In this document: positions 1 through 7,395 of the stretch, piece after piece
Numbering within the stretch: the stretch's first letter is position 1
Layout of the letters: each line of letters starts with the position of its first letter
Notes under the pieces: model-generated
Databases searched by the model: none
Seen by the model: the letters and a program-made list of their open reading frames with translations, nothing else
Told to the model about the DNA's origin: nothing
DNA from: Paenibacillaceae bacterium
GTDB lineage: Bacteria > Bacillota > Bacilli > Paenibacillales > Paenibacillaceae
Length of the DNA stretch: 18,800 bases
Reading direction: 5' to 3'
Assembly: GCA_900766135.1 (NCBI GenBank)
Contig: CAAFUF010000042.1
Location: 1-18,800 of the forward strand
Position numbers and translations under genes: made by a program

Positions 1-82
1 AGCTCTCCTTTGCTATGTAGCTTTGAAATGGGTGGTTTACACTCCCATTTTAACCTACGAGATGTAGCAATATGGAGGGCTG
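1..82. other. Long imperfect hairpin at the left edge
   Basis: Positions 1-8 pair with 74-81 (8 bp, one G-U). Positions 10-18 pair with 62-70 (9 bp, two G-U). An inner perfect 7-bp stem joins 26-32 to 44-50. A run rich in T (GTCTTTTGTTT) follows on the + strand from 82. This could be the terminator of a gene left of the window, a structured RNA, or one end of a repeat element. The window edge cuts the context, so the choice cannot be made here. I do not recognise it as a named RNA family. Confidence 0.45.
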
Positions 83-143
83 TCTTTTGTTTACGTTCAT
101 CTTAGCTAGGTTGACGAAAAACCGGCACGACCACCTCATGAGC

Positions 144-353
144 ATCGAAAGACGACTTTTTGGACGACCTATTCAATAATGGTTCAAAAAGGCGGCTTTC
201 CAGCACCGAGAAGGTTGGACGAAGCCAGGGACTGAGCAGCGGAGCGTAGGCAGACCTACGTGAGCAACGGAAGGCCCGGCTGAGTTCAAGATTCGACGTC
301 GAGTAAGCTTCATGATACGCCTCGTGATCGAAAGACGACTTTTGGGACGACCC
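144..353. repeat. Intergenic structured repeat bounded by a 27-nt direct repeat
   Basis: Positions 144-170 and 327-353 are a 27-nt direct repeat with two mismatches (core ATCGAAAGACGACTTTT), offset by 183 nt. Between them lies sequence with strong local folding. CGTAGG-CAGA-CCTACG (about 243-258) is a perfect 6-bp stem with a 4-nt loop, and TCGACGTCGA near 294-303 is a palindrome. No open frame here looks coding. From memory, very similar blocks occur in intergenic regions of Paenibacillus genomes, so I read it as a dispersed repeat or a structured RNA family. The copy number is unverified. Confidence 0.5.
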
Positions 354-378
354 ATAGGTTTTAAGTCATGTCCCGTTC

Positions 379-406
379 TTGGACAACATACCCTGTACTA
401 TATATA
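379..406 (+). promoter_or_regulatory. SigA-like promoter of ykvI
   Basis: TTGGAC (379-384) is followed after 16 bp by TATATA (401-406). Transcription would start near 413, just ahead of the G-rich ribosome binding site of the ATG at 430. The TTG at 379 that opens the longest frame is part of this -35 box, which argues against its use as a start codon. Confidence 0.55.
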
Positions 407-429
407 GCACAAGAACCGGGGGGAAAACC

Positions 430-1476
430 ATGAAAAATGCCGTAAAAGTTCTGCAGATTGCCTTCACTTATATCGGCACCGTCGTTGGCGCCGGTTTCGC
501 CACGGGACAGGAAATTCTCCAGTTTTTCACCCGGTACGGAAAATGGGGCGTCTTGACGATCCTGTTGTCAACGATGCTGTTCATATGGCTCGGAACTAAA
601 ATGATGCTGCTCGCCCGCGATATCAAAGCCGCTTCATATGAAGATCTGAATCGCAAATTGTTCGGCGAACGCGTCGGCAAGACGCTTAGCTTATTCACGT
701 TGGTCGTGCTGATCGGCGTCAACAGCGTCATGCTCGCGGGGGCCGGCTCCGTGTTTATGGAGCATTTGGGTTTACATTATCAGACAGGCCTTTGGATCAC
801 CTTGATTTTCACCTACCTGTTGCTCGGCAGGGGCATCGACGGGGTGCTGCAGTTGAATTCGATCGTCGTGCCGCTGATGCTGATCCTTTCGCTCACGATC
901 ATCTTCAATACCGCTGGCTCGCCGGGCGCGACACGGTTTTTGACGCTGGAGACCGATTCTGCACTGATAGCGGCCTGGGCGTCGCCGCTGATGTATTCCG
1001 CCTTTAACCTGTCGATGGCTCAGGCGGTGCTCGTTCCGATCGGCAGCCATACCGAAAGTCGACGCGTCATCGTTCTGGGCGGTATTCTCGGCGGGCTGGG
1101 CGTTGGCTTTATGTTAATGGCCGGTCATTTTGCCTTATCGGCTTATATGCCGGGAATCGTACAATACGAAATCCCGATGGGCAGCATTGCCCAACAATTG
1201 GGCACAACCATTCAGCTGATTTACGTCCTGCTCATTTTCATGGAAATCTTCAGCACCTTCGTCGCCGATGTTTATGGGGTCACTCTCCAGTTGCAGCAAC
1301 GGATTCAGGTTCCGCCAATGCTGATATCGGTCACGATCTTGTGCATCTGTTATATCACCAGTCAGTTTGGCTTCAGTTCCCTGTTGTCCGTGCTTTATCC
1401 CGTGTTTGGCCTGTTCAGTTTGTTATGGGCGCTGATGCTGGGACTGTATCGGCGAAAAGAAACCCCCAGAGGCTAA
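430..1476 (+). CDS. ykvI: YkvI-type integral membrane protein (APC-superfamily-like)
   Basis: The product is 348 residues and almost entirely hydrophobic, with about ten predicted membrane helices, and lies in the cytoplasmic membrane. The N-terminal segment GTVVGAGFATGQEILQFF (from about residue 16) is the hallmark of the YkvI family (COG3949), whose unwound first helix resembles that of amino-acid/cation symporters. The substrate is unknown. The length matches B. subtilis YkvI closely. I chose the ATG at 430 because a G-rich site (GGGGGGAAAACC) precedes it and the promoter overlaps the upstream TTG. The gene is monocistronic and converges on yhaN. Family assignment is confident; transport activity is inferred from fold similarity only. 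Confidence 0.85.
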   Translation: MKNAVKVLQIAFTYIGTVVGAGFATGQEILQFFTRYGKWGVLTILLSTMLFIWLGTKMMLLARDIKAASYEDLNRKLFGERVGKTLSLFTLVVLIGVNSVMLAGAGSVFMEHLGLHYQTGLWITLIFTYLLLGRGIDGVLQLNSIVVPLMLILSLTIIFNTAGSPGATRFLTLETDSALIAAWASPLMYSAFNLSMAQAVLVPIGSHTESRRVIVLGGILGGLGVGFMLMAGHFALSAYMPGIVQYEIPMGSIAQQLGTTIQLIYVLLIFMEIFSTFVADVYGVTLQLQQRIQVPPMLISVTILCICYITSQFGFSSLLSVLYPVFGLFSLLWALMLGLYRRKETPRG

Positions 1477-1491
1477 CCCCCAGGGGTCTTC
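1454..1491 (-). terminator. Probable terminator of the minus-strand yhaN operon
   Basis: On the minus strand GAAGACCCC (1491-1483) can pair with GGGGTTTC (1466-1459) with one bulged base, and the stem is followed by TTTTC. It sits 34 bp past the yhaN stop and overlaps the last codons of ykvI. On the + strand no T-run follows, so it probably serves yhaN only. A second 8-bp hairpin at 1491-1514 lies between it and the yhaN stop. Confidence 0.4.
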
Positions 1492-1524
1492 AATCAGGTG
1501 CGACTCCCTGACTGCCTAAATCGC

Positions 1525-4500
1525 CTACATCCGCACGATGTTCGCTGCCGGAAGCAGCGTTTGAACACGGCGGACGACATGCTCATGGCAGGTCATCATG
1601 ATGATCTGCTGACGGCCGGCAACCGTCCGCAGTACAGACAAAGCCCCTTCAAGGCGGCCTTCGTCGAAATTGACGAACAGGTCGTCCAGTAATAGCGGCA
1701 GCGGAGCATGCCCCGACACCGCTTCGGACAAGGCCAGCCGCATCGCCAGATACAGCTGTTCCGCCGTCCCCCGGCTCAAAAGCGTGCTCTCGAGCGGCCC
1801 AAGCTCCGAATGCTCGGCCATCAGCTCTTGGGTGCCCATTTTCATGACGATGCGCCGGTAGGTGCCGCCGGTCATTTCCGCAAAATACCCCGAGGCGGCC
1901 TGTAACACCGCCGGCTGCCGTTCTTCTTCATAAACCCGGCGCGCACGACCGATCAATTCATGGCACACGGCCATGACCGCATACTGATCGAGACGGTCGC
2001 GAAGGGCCGCCCGCTGCTCCTCCAGCTGCTGTACTAGATCGTCCCTCCGGCAGCGGGCCGCTAAATTCTCCTGCTCCTGCAACAGGCGTCCGCGTTTTTC
2101 CTGCAGTTGCCCCAACAACGCTTCCGCTTGCTGCAAATCCCGCTCCGCCTTTTCCAACCGTTGCCGCAGCTCCGACTCCTCCGTCGTTGGCAAGAGCCGC
2201 TCCAGCTCGTCCCGCTTGGCCTCATCCAGCCCAGCAAACAGCATTAGCTCCACCTGCCGCAAGTCGCGCTCCAAAGCCTCTCGCCGCTCCCGCACTGTGC
2301 CCAGGCGCAGCAGCTCCTCGCCGTCGGCAGCGCCGGCTTCGGCGAGGAGCGCCTGCTCCGATTCAAGCACCTGCCGCAAGCGATCATCCAAGCGTTGCCC
2401 TTCCTCTTCCAATGGCAACAGCTTGGCGGACAACTGGTCCTGCCGGCTTTTCGCTTCGATCGCGACGTCCAGTCGGACCAACGTCTCACGCAGAACTGCG
2501 GCTGCTTGACCCGGCTCTGCATCAACATCTCCATAAGCCAAGCATTCCTGTTCAAACCGCTCGTTCTCCGCTTGCAGCGCGGCCATCTTGGCCGCCAGGC
2601 CATCGATGCGGGCCCGCCAGTCCCGGCCTTGCTCCGCCAGCCGGAACACGTCCGACGCCGCCTCCGGGGACAGATCGGCGGTCAATCTCCGCTCGGCCAG
2701 CCAGGCTTCCCATTCCGCAGCCAGCTCGTCAAAGGCCGCTTCGCGCCGCGACAATTCGCGCCCGGTGGCCGCAAGCTCGTCCCGGACGGCAGATGCCTGG
2801 TTCAGGGCGGCGTCTGCCTCGCCCTCAAGCGCGGCGTGGCGCTGATCCCACAGCAGCCACGCCTCCATCAGCCGGCGCAGCTGCCGCTCCTCTTCGTCCC
2901 AGTCCATCGGACCGGGCGAAGGGGCGGCCCCGCTGCGCGACCGGGAAGCGGCCGCGGCACTTTGCGGATGGCGGACAAGCCGGGACAGCAGCGCCCCGAG
3001 GCGCGCCTCCGGACCGGCGTCCTCCCCGGCGCCGAACGCGGCCGACCCGCGGCGTTGCCGCCGCTCGCCGGCAAGCGGCACGCTGCGGAAGGCGGCCAGC
3101 GCCAAAGCGGCGTCCAGGCCGAGCAGCACGGCTGCCGCAGCCGCGGCGCCCCAAGGCGCATCCGCCGTGAGCCACAGGATGACGGGCAACGCCACCGTCA
3201 GCACGCCGCTCCCGGCAAGCAGCTTGCGGTATAGCGCGCGCAGCTGGGCCGCGGCCAGCGCCCTCGCGTCAGCCGCCCGCTGTTCGGACGCCTGCCGGCC
3301 CTGGCCTTCCCGCCAGCGGTCCAGCTCGCCGCGTAGCTCGGTCCAGAGCGCACGAATTTCGCTCGGCTGTTGCGGGACAAGCATGGCGAACTGCCGCCGC
3401 CCGTCCGCCGCGCTGCCCTCGACCCGTGCGACCGCCGCCGCGGCGGTCTTCTCCGCGGTTGCCGCGGCCCGCTCCAGCTTGGCGCGCTCGCTCCGCAGCA
3501 GCTCCATCTCCTTGTCGTACGCGGCCAACCGCGCCGCAAACCGGCGAACGCTCTCCCGTTCGCCAACCGTCCCGGCAAAAGCGCGCAGCTCCTCCGCGCC
3601 CCATGCCGGGTTGATGCTGCGCAGGCACTCGGCCAGCCGCCCCTCAAGCTGGAGCGCTTCCGCCGCCAGCTCCGCGAGTTCGCCCTGCCGGGCCTCGTAG
3701 CCCGGCAGGCGGCTGGCCAGCTGGCGTAGCGCCGCCTCCTGCGCCAGCACCGCCGCATCCGGGCGGTGCCGCGCCAGCTCCGCTTGCAGCGCCTCCCGCC
3801 GCCGGGCCCACTCGCCGCGCTCAAGCTGAAGGCGCTCGCGCTCGGCCTGGAGCCCCTGCCAACGCGCCGTCCCCTGTGCGGGGAAGCGCGCGACCGGCGG
3901 CAATGCCGCCAGCTCCGCGCGGAGCGCCTCGCGCTGCAGCCAATCGGCCCGGCTGGCCGCCGCCTTCTGCAACCGGGCCGTCTCCCGGCCCTGCGCCGCG
4001 CGGGCCGCTTCGGCTTCCGCCAGTTGCGCCGCCAACTGCTCCAGCTCCTCCAGCATGTCGTTGTACCGCGGCAGCAGCGCTTTGGCCGCCTCGGCCTCGC
4101 GTTCCAGCCGTTCCATCGCCTGAAGGAGCTGGGCGATCTCCTGCGTTCGCCCACGCGGCCGGTACAGCTTGTCCATATCCTGGACCAATCGTTTCTCCCC
4201 GCGCAGCACCGCGGCCCCGCCGCCGATGCCGGCGTGGAACAGGTAGCGGCTGAGCTCCTCCGACTGCAAAGCGCCCACTTCCTGCAGCTCCGTCAGCGAC
4301 ACGGCAAAGAGCTGCTTGAACATCGCTTTGGACAGGCCGCCAAGCAGCTCCCGCTGCATCTCCTCCTGCGTCGCCTCCCGCACTTCGCCGCGCTCGTCGC
4401 TGCGTGTGATCCGCAGCCGGTCACCGCGCGTGCCGGGCAAATTCCGCCCTTCCGGCGGCTGCGCATAGCGCTCGATCAGCCAGCGCGCCCCGTCGTCGCC

Positions 4501-4725
4501 GAGCACCGTCAGCGCTCCGCCATGCGCTCCGCCCCGCTGCGGCTCATACCGCTCGGCGGTCATCGCCCGGGAGGGGATCCCGAACAGCATCGCCCTAACA
4601 AAGCCGAGCACCGTGCTTTTTCCCGCCTCATTGGGACCGTACAACACCGTAACCTGGCCGGGCAGCTCCACGTCCAGCCCGTTGAGGCGGCCAAAGCCGC
4701 TGATCTGCATCCGTTCCAGCTTCAT
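1525..4725 (-). CDS. yhaN: YhaN-type SbcC/Rad50-like ATPase with membrane-hairpin apex
   Basis: This 1066-residue SMC/Rad50-type ATPase is the likely partner of the nuclease encoded just upstream, as SbcC is for SbcD. The N-terminal half-site has Walker A GPNEAGKST at 30-38. The C-terminal half-site has the signature LSRGTAEQ at 983-990, Walker B LPLLLDDLF at 1009-1017 and an H-loop histidine at 1047. Long Ala/Glu/Arg/Leu-rich coiled coils lie between. There is no CxxC zinc hook. Instead two hydrophobic segments at about 502-522 and 525-547 form a membrane hairpin in the middle, as expected for YhaN rather than classical SbcC. The ATG overlaps the yhaO stop (ATGA), implying translational coupling. 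The product should be membrane-tethered and act in DNA end processing or repair, which is inferred from the family. Confidence 0.88.
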   Translation of the reverse strand: MKLERMQISGFGRLNGLDVELPGQVTVLYGPNEAGKSTVLGFVRAMLFGIPSRAMTAERYEPQRGGAHGGALTVLGDDGARWLIERYAQPPEGRNLPGTRGDRLRITRSDERGEVREATQEEMQRELLGGLSKAMFKQLFAVSLTELQEVGALQSEELSRYLFHAGIGGGAAVLRGEKRLVQDMDKLYRPRGRTQEIAQLLQAMERLEREAEAAKALLPRYNDMLEELEQLAAQLAEAEAARAAQGRETARLQKAAASRADWLQREALRAELAALPPVARFPAQGTARWQGLQAERERLQLERGEWARRREALQAELARHRPDAAVLAQEAALRQLASRLPGYEARQGELAELAAEALQLEGRLAECLRSINPAWGAEELRAFAGTVGERESVRRFAARLAAYDKEMELLRSERAKLERAAATAEKTAAAAVARVEGSAADGRRQFAMLVPQQPSEIRALWTELRGELDRWREGQGRQASEQRAADARALAAAQLRALYRKLLAGSGVLTVALPVILWLTADAPWGAAAAAAVLLGLDAALALAAFRSVPLAGERRQRRGSAAFGAGEDAGPEARLGALLSRLVRHPQSAAAASRSRSGAAPSPGPMDWDEEERQLRRLMEAWLLWDQRHAALEGEADAALNQASAVRDELAATGRELSRREAAFDELAAEWEAWLAERRLTADLSPEAASDVFRLAEQGRDWRARIDGLAAKMAALQAENERFEQECLAYGDVDAEPGQAAAVLRETLVRLDVAIEAKSRQDQLSAKLLPLEEEGQRLDDRLRQVLESEQALLAEAGAADGEELLRLGTVRERREALERDLRQVELMLFAGLDEAKRDELERLLPTTEESELRQRLEKAERDLQQAEALLGQLQEKRGRLLQEQENLAARCRRDDLVQQLEEQRAALRDRLDQYAVMAVCHELIGRARRVYEEERQPAVLQAASGYFAEMTGGTYRRIVMKMGTQELMAEHSELGPLESTLLSRGTAEQLYLAMRLALSEAVSGHAPLPLLLDDLFVNFDEGRLEGALSVLRTVAGRQQIIMMTCHEHVVRRVQTLLPAANIVRM

Positions 4726-6071
4726 GAAGCCCCTCTCCCTTCCCGCGGCAGCGGCGAATCCTCGTTAAGGAGAGCCGCCGCCAGCTCCTCCGCTCGGCGC
4801 ACCAACACCCGCTTCGCCTCCGGGTCCAGTTCCTGAAGCATACGCCGCAGCTGGCGGTTATCCGAGAGCGGAGCCAGTGCAGCGCTAACCAACTCCTCCA
4901 CATCTTCGGGCTCCGCCGACGTCCGTTCGCCCAGCCGAAACAACTCGCCAAGGAAGCTGTCCTCCGCCAGCAGTCCCGCACGGTCCAGCTCCATGCCCGT
5001 CTCCAGCTTAAAACCTGCCGGCCACACGATCCCAGCGCCCGGCAACAAGCCCTCCGCATCCGGCGAAGCGGAGCCGACTTCCTCCAGCCGCCCGCTCTCC
5101 TTCCGCCTCAGCTCCTGCAGCAGCTCGGACGCTTCGGGCCCGGATTGAAGCAGCCCATGCAACGGCCCCTGTCCGGTAAAGATAAGCCGGACCACCGTGA
5201 TGCGGCCAGGCTCGGCTTCCCTCAGCTCGTCCAGCCGTTCCTCCACGCTCGCTTTCCACGCCTCTTCCGTGGCCAGCCCGTCGATCGCCAGGCGGCTCTC
5301 CAGCCACAGCACCTGATCGAGTCTCCGAAACGTTAAGCGGGCTTGCCCATTCTCCGCCACCTCGACAAGATAGCAGCCCTTCGGGCCGGATTCCTTCAAG
5401 CTGCGGCCTTGAATGTTGCCGGGATACACGACCCACGGCGATTCGCAGAGAACCTGCCGCTTATGGATATGGCCAAGCGCCCAATAGTCGTATCCCGAGG
5501 CCTGCAAATCGCGGAGCGAGCACGGCGCGTAAGCGTCATGCCCCTCCTGCCCGTCCACGTTGCCATGCAGCAGCCCGATGTGGTAGAGCGACGAGCCCGG
5601 TTCGCGACGATACTGCAATGCCAAATTGTCGTGCACCGCCGGGGTCGGATAAGAAGTCCCGGTCAAAACCGCAACGGGCTCCCCGTCGCTGCGCCGTACG
5701 GCAGTCGCGTTTTCCGCTTGGGGGCCAAACTCTGTTACATGTTCGGGCAGCGCCAACCGGAGTTTCCGGCCGGACAAAGGATCATGGTTGCCCCGGATCA
5801 GATAAACCGGAATGCCGTGCTCCCCCAGCTTGTCCCAGCCTTCGCGCAGGCGCAGCTGCGCGCGCAGCGAGGAGTCGGAAGCGTCGTAAATGTCCCCGCT
5901 GATCACAACGAAATCAACGGCTTCCTCGATGGCGAGCCGGACCAGCCGGTCGAATGCGGCGAAGGTCGATTCCCGCAATAACCCGCGCAGCCGATCCGGC
6001 ACGCCGGATATTCCCGAAAAAGGGGTATCCAGATGCAAATCGGCCGCGTGAAGAAAACGAAAGGCTTTCAT
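4722..6071 (-). CDS. yhaO: YhaO-type metallophosphoesterase (SbcD/Mre11-like nuclease)
   Basis: The 449-residue protein is a calcineurin-like DNA repair exonuclease. Metal-binding motifs are all present: D11-L-H13 (AADLHLD), GD at 59-60, GNHD at 94-97, H169 (LLHG) and GHIH at 200-203. The N-terminal catalytic domain is followed by a capping domain and a C-terminal region expected to contact the coiled-coil base of YhaN. In B. subtilis yhaO and yhaN are likewise adjacent. Here yhaO is 19 bp downstream of the glycosyltransferase gene and overlaps yhaN by 4 bp, so all three should share a transcript. A purine-rich AAGGAAAG lies about 13 nt before the ATG. Family assignment is secure; in vivo substrates are not known from the sequence. 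Confidence 0.9.
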   Translation of the reverse strand: MKAFRFLHAADLHLDTPFSGISGVPDRLRGLLRESTFAAFDRLVRLAIEEAVDFVVISGDIYDASDSSLRAQLRLREGWDKLGEHGIPVYLIRGNHDPLSGRKLRLALPEHVTEFGPQAENATAVRRSDGEPVAVLTGTSYPTPAVHDNLALQYRREPGSSLYHIGLLHGNVDGQEGHDAYAPCSLRDLQASGYDYWALGHIHKRQVLCESPWVVYPGNIQGRSLKESGPKGCYLVEVAENGQARLTFRRLDQVLWLESRLAIDGLATEEAWKASVEERLDELREAEPGRITVVRLIFTGQGPLHGLLQSGPEASELLQELRRKESGRLEEVGSASPDAEGLLPGAGIVWPAGFKLETGMELDRAGLLAEDSFLGELFRLGERTSAEPEDVEELVSAALAPLSDNRQLRRMLQELDPEAKRVLVRRAEELAAALLNEDSPLPREGRGAS

Positions 6072-6090
6072 TCGAGCAACAACTCTTTCC

Positions 6091-7212
6091 TTATTTGAAT
6101 TGCAGGTACAGTTTCTTCAGCTCATGCACGACCCGATTCAGCGAGTATTGGGCTTTCGCCTTTTCCGACCCGCTGCGGGCCAGCTGGTAACGGTAATCCG
6201 GATCAACGATGACTTTCTCCAGCGCTTCTGCCAAGGCCTTCGCATCTTCCGACGGCACCAGGAGACCGTTCACGCCGTCTTCGATTTGCTCGGCAATCCC
6301 GCCGATTCGGGTTCCGACGAGCGCCAGGCTGCAGAGCGCGGCTTCGGCAAACACAGAGCCGAACGCTTCCGCCCGGGACGGCAGCACGAAAATATCGAAA
6401 AACGGCATAAATTCCTCCGGATGCAGCGTGTACCCGTAAAATATCGTCTCGTCATAAATCCCCAAACGCTGCGCCAGCTGCTCCAGCTCCTGGCGGATCG
6501 GGCCGTCGCCGATGATGTGCAGCACATAGTTATGGCCGCGCTTCTTCAGCTCCGCACAGGCATGAAGCAACGTATCCAGCCCTTTGGCCGGCACGAGGCG
6601 GCAGACGGTGACCAGTTGGGCGACTTCATTATCGTGGGGAATCGGCTTAAACCGCTTCTCGTCAAATCCGTTCGGAATCACGCCGATGGCCGCGGGATCT
6701 TCCACGTACGGCGCCAAATAATCGGCAAAGGATTGCGAAACGGTATACATCCGGTCGGCACGATGCTCCAGCTCACGGTACAGCGACGTAAGGAACCGGT
6801 GCTCGGGCCCGTTTTCCCGAATGCGGCCGTTTAAAATGAGTTCTTTTTCATAACTCGAGTGAATGCTTTGAATGACCGGGGTTTGCGGAAACACTTCCTT
6901 CATCGCCAGCCCCGCGATCGGATGATGGGCATGGATCACGTCGTAAGGCTGCTTCAACCGCAGCTTAGTCCACCACAAATAATCGCGATAGGTTTGCACG
7001 TATTTTTGCACGATCGGGCTATCCCCGTACTGCTGCCAATCAAAGGTATGAAAAAGGACGGGATCGCTCCCTTTCGAACGGATCCGTTTCGGCAGAGAAA
7101 ACAACTCCATCTCCCAATGGGGAGGATTAAACCGGTCTTGCAGGTACGGAATCATCGACGATACGCCTCCGGGCTGTTCCGGCGGAAAAAATAAAGCCTG
7201 CAGCAGTTTCAT
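6091..7212 (-). CDS. Family 4 glycosyltransferase (GT-B fold)
   Basis: The 373-residue retaining glycosyltransferase has an N-terminal acceptor domain with a Gly-rich loop (PGGVSS, 13-18) and a C-terminal GT4 nucleotide-sugar domain. The latter contains NGFDEKRF (181-188), a CRLVPAKGLD segment with R205 and K210, and the EX7E motif E282-AFGSVFA-E290. No signal peptide or clear membrane segment is seen, so it is probably cytosolic or peripheral. The frame is open to 7299, but AAAGGAG lies just before the ATG at 7212 and the conserved MKLLQALFF start fits the family, so I chose 7212. It is the first gene of the operon with yhaO and yhaN. Donor and acceptor cannot be told from sequence, and the pairing with a DNA-repair module is unexplained. 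Confidence 0.87.
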   Translation of the reverse strand: MKLLQALFFPPEQPGGVSSMIPYLQDRFNPPHWEMELFSLPKRIRSKGSDPVLFHTFDWQQYGDSPIVQKYVQTYRDYLWWTKLRLKQPYDVIHAHHPIAGLAMKEVFPQTPVIQSIHSSYEKELILNGRIRENGPEHRFLTSLYRELEHRADRMYTVSQSFADYLAPYVEDPAAIGVIPNGFDEKRFKPIPHDNEVAQLVTVCRLVPAKGLDTLLHACAELKKRGHNYVLHIIGDGPIRQELEQLAQRLGIYDETIFYGYTLHPEEFMPFFDIFVLPSRAEAFGSVFAEAALCSLALVGTRIGGIAEQIEDGVNGLLVPSEDAKALAEALEKVIVDPDYRYQLARSGSEKAKAQYSLNRVVHELKKLYLQFK

Positions 7213-7269
7213 TGAGGTTCTCCTTTGCATGTCGTTTACGATTTTGCGATAAAGTCCGCTTCTTGTTCC

Positions 7270-7278
7270 ATTATGCCA
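7270..7278 (-). promoter_or_regulatory. Extended -10 element for the glycosyltransferase-yhaO-yhaN operon
   Basis: Reading the minus strand, TGGCATAAT (7278-7270) is an extended -10 of the TGnTATAAT type, about 60 nt before the start codon. The -35 region 17 bp upstream (TGGATG) is weak. This is the only convincing candidate between the two divergent genes on this strand. Confidence 0.35.
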
Positions 7279-7306
7279 TAGGCAGGAAGGAACATCCATT
7301 CCCCTT

Positions 7307-7334
7307 TTGAGAATAAAAAGCGATATGATAAACT
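7307..7334 (+). promoter_or_regulatory. SigA-like promoter of the first rsmF paralogue
   Basis: TTGAGA (7307-7312) is followed after 16 bp by TAAACT (7329-7334), preceded by TGA so that it forms an extended -10. Transcription would start near 7341, leaving a leader of about 55 nt that contains the hairpin at 7353-7368. Confidence 0.45.
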
Positions 7335-7352
7335 GCTGAAGTATAGATGTAC

Positions 7353-7372
7353 AGGCCTCCGATGGCCTTTTT
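7353..7372 (+). terminator. Short terminator-like hairpin in the rsmF leader
   Basis: AGGCC (7353-7357) and GGCCT (7364-7368) form a 5-bp GC-rich stem with a 6-nt loop, followed directly by a T-run (7368-7372). It lies between the predicted start site and the ribosome binding site, a position suited to attenuation. The stem is short, so it may be inefficient or fortuitous. Confidence 0.35.
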
Positions 7373-7395
7373 CTTATTCGGAAGGAGCAGCAACC

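Noticed and set aside
379..429. TTG start extending ykvI by 17 codons
   Set aside because: The TTG is part of the predicted -35 box and there is no ribosome binding site, whereas ATG 430 has one and fits the family N-terminus.
2187..3170. Long + strand open frame (327 codons) opposite yhaN
   Set aside because: The product is Pro/Arg/Ala-rich with no recognisable domain and lies wholly opposite a conserved ATPase gene. GC-rich third positions of yhaN keep the antisense frames open.
1525..4725. Classical SbcC with zinc hook
   Set aside because: No CxxC motif is present and the middle of the coiled coil is a hydrophobic hairpin, so YhaN is the better name.
3766..4836. Long + strand open frame (356 codons) across yhaN and the end of yhaO
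   Set aside because: Same antisense effect: composition dominated by Arg, Leu, Pro and Gln, no motif, and no ribosome binding site.
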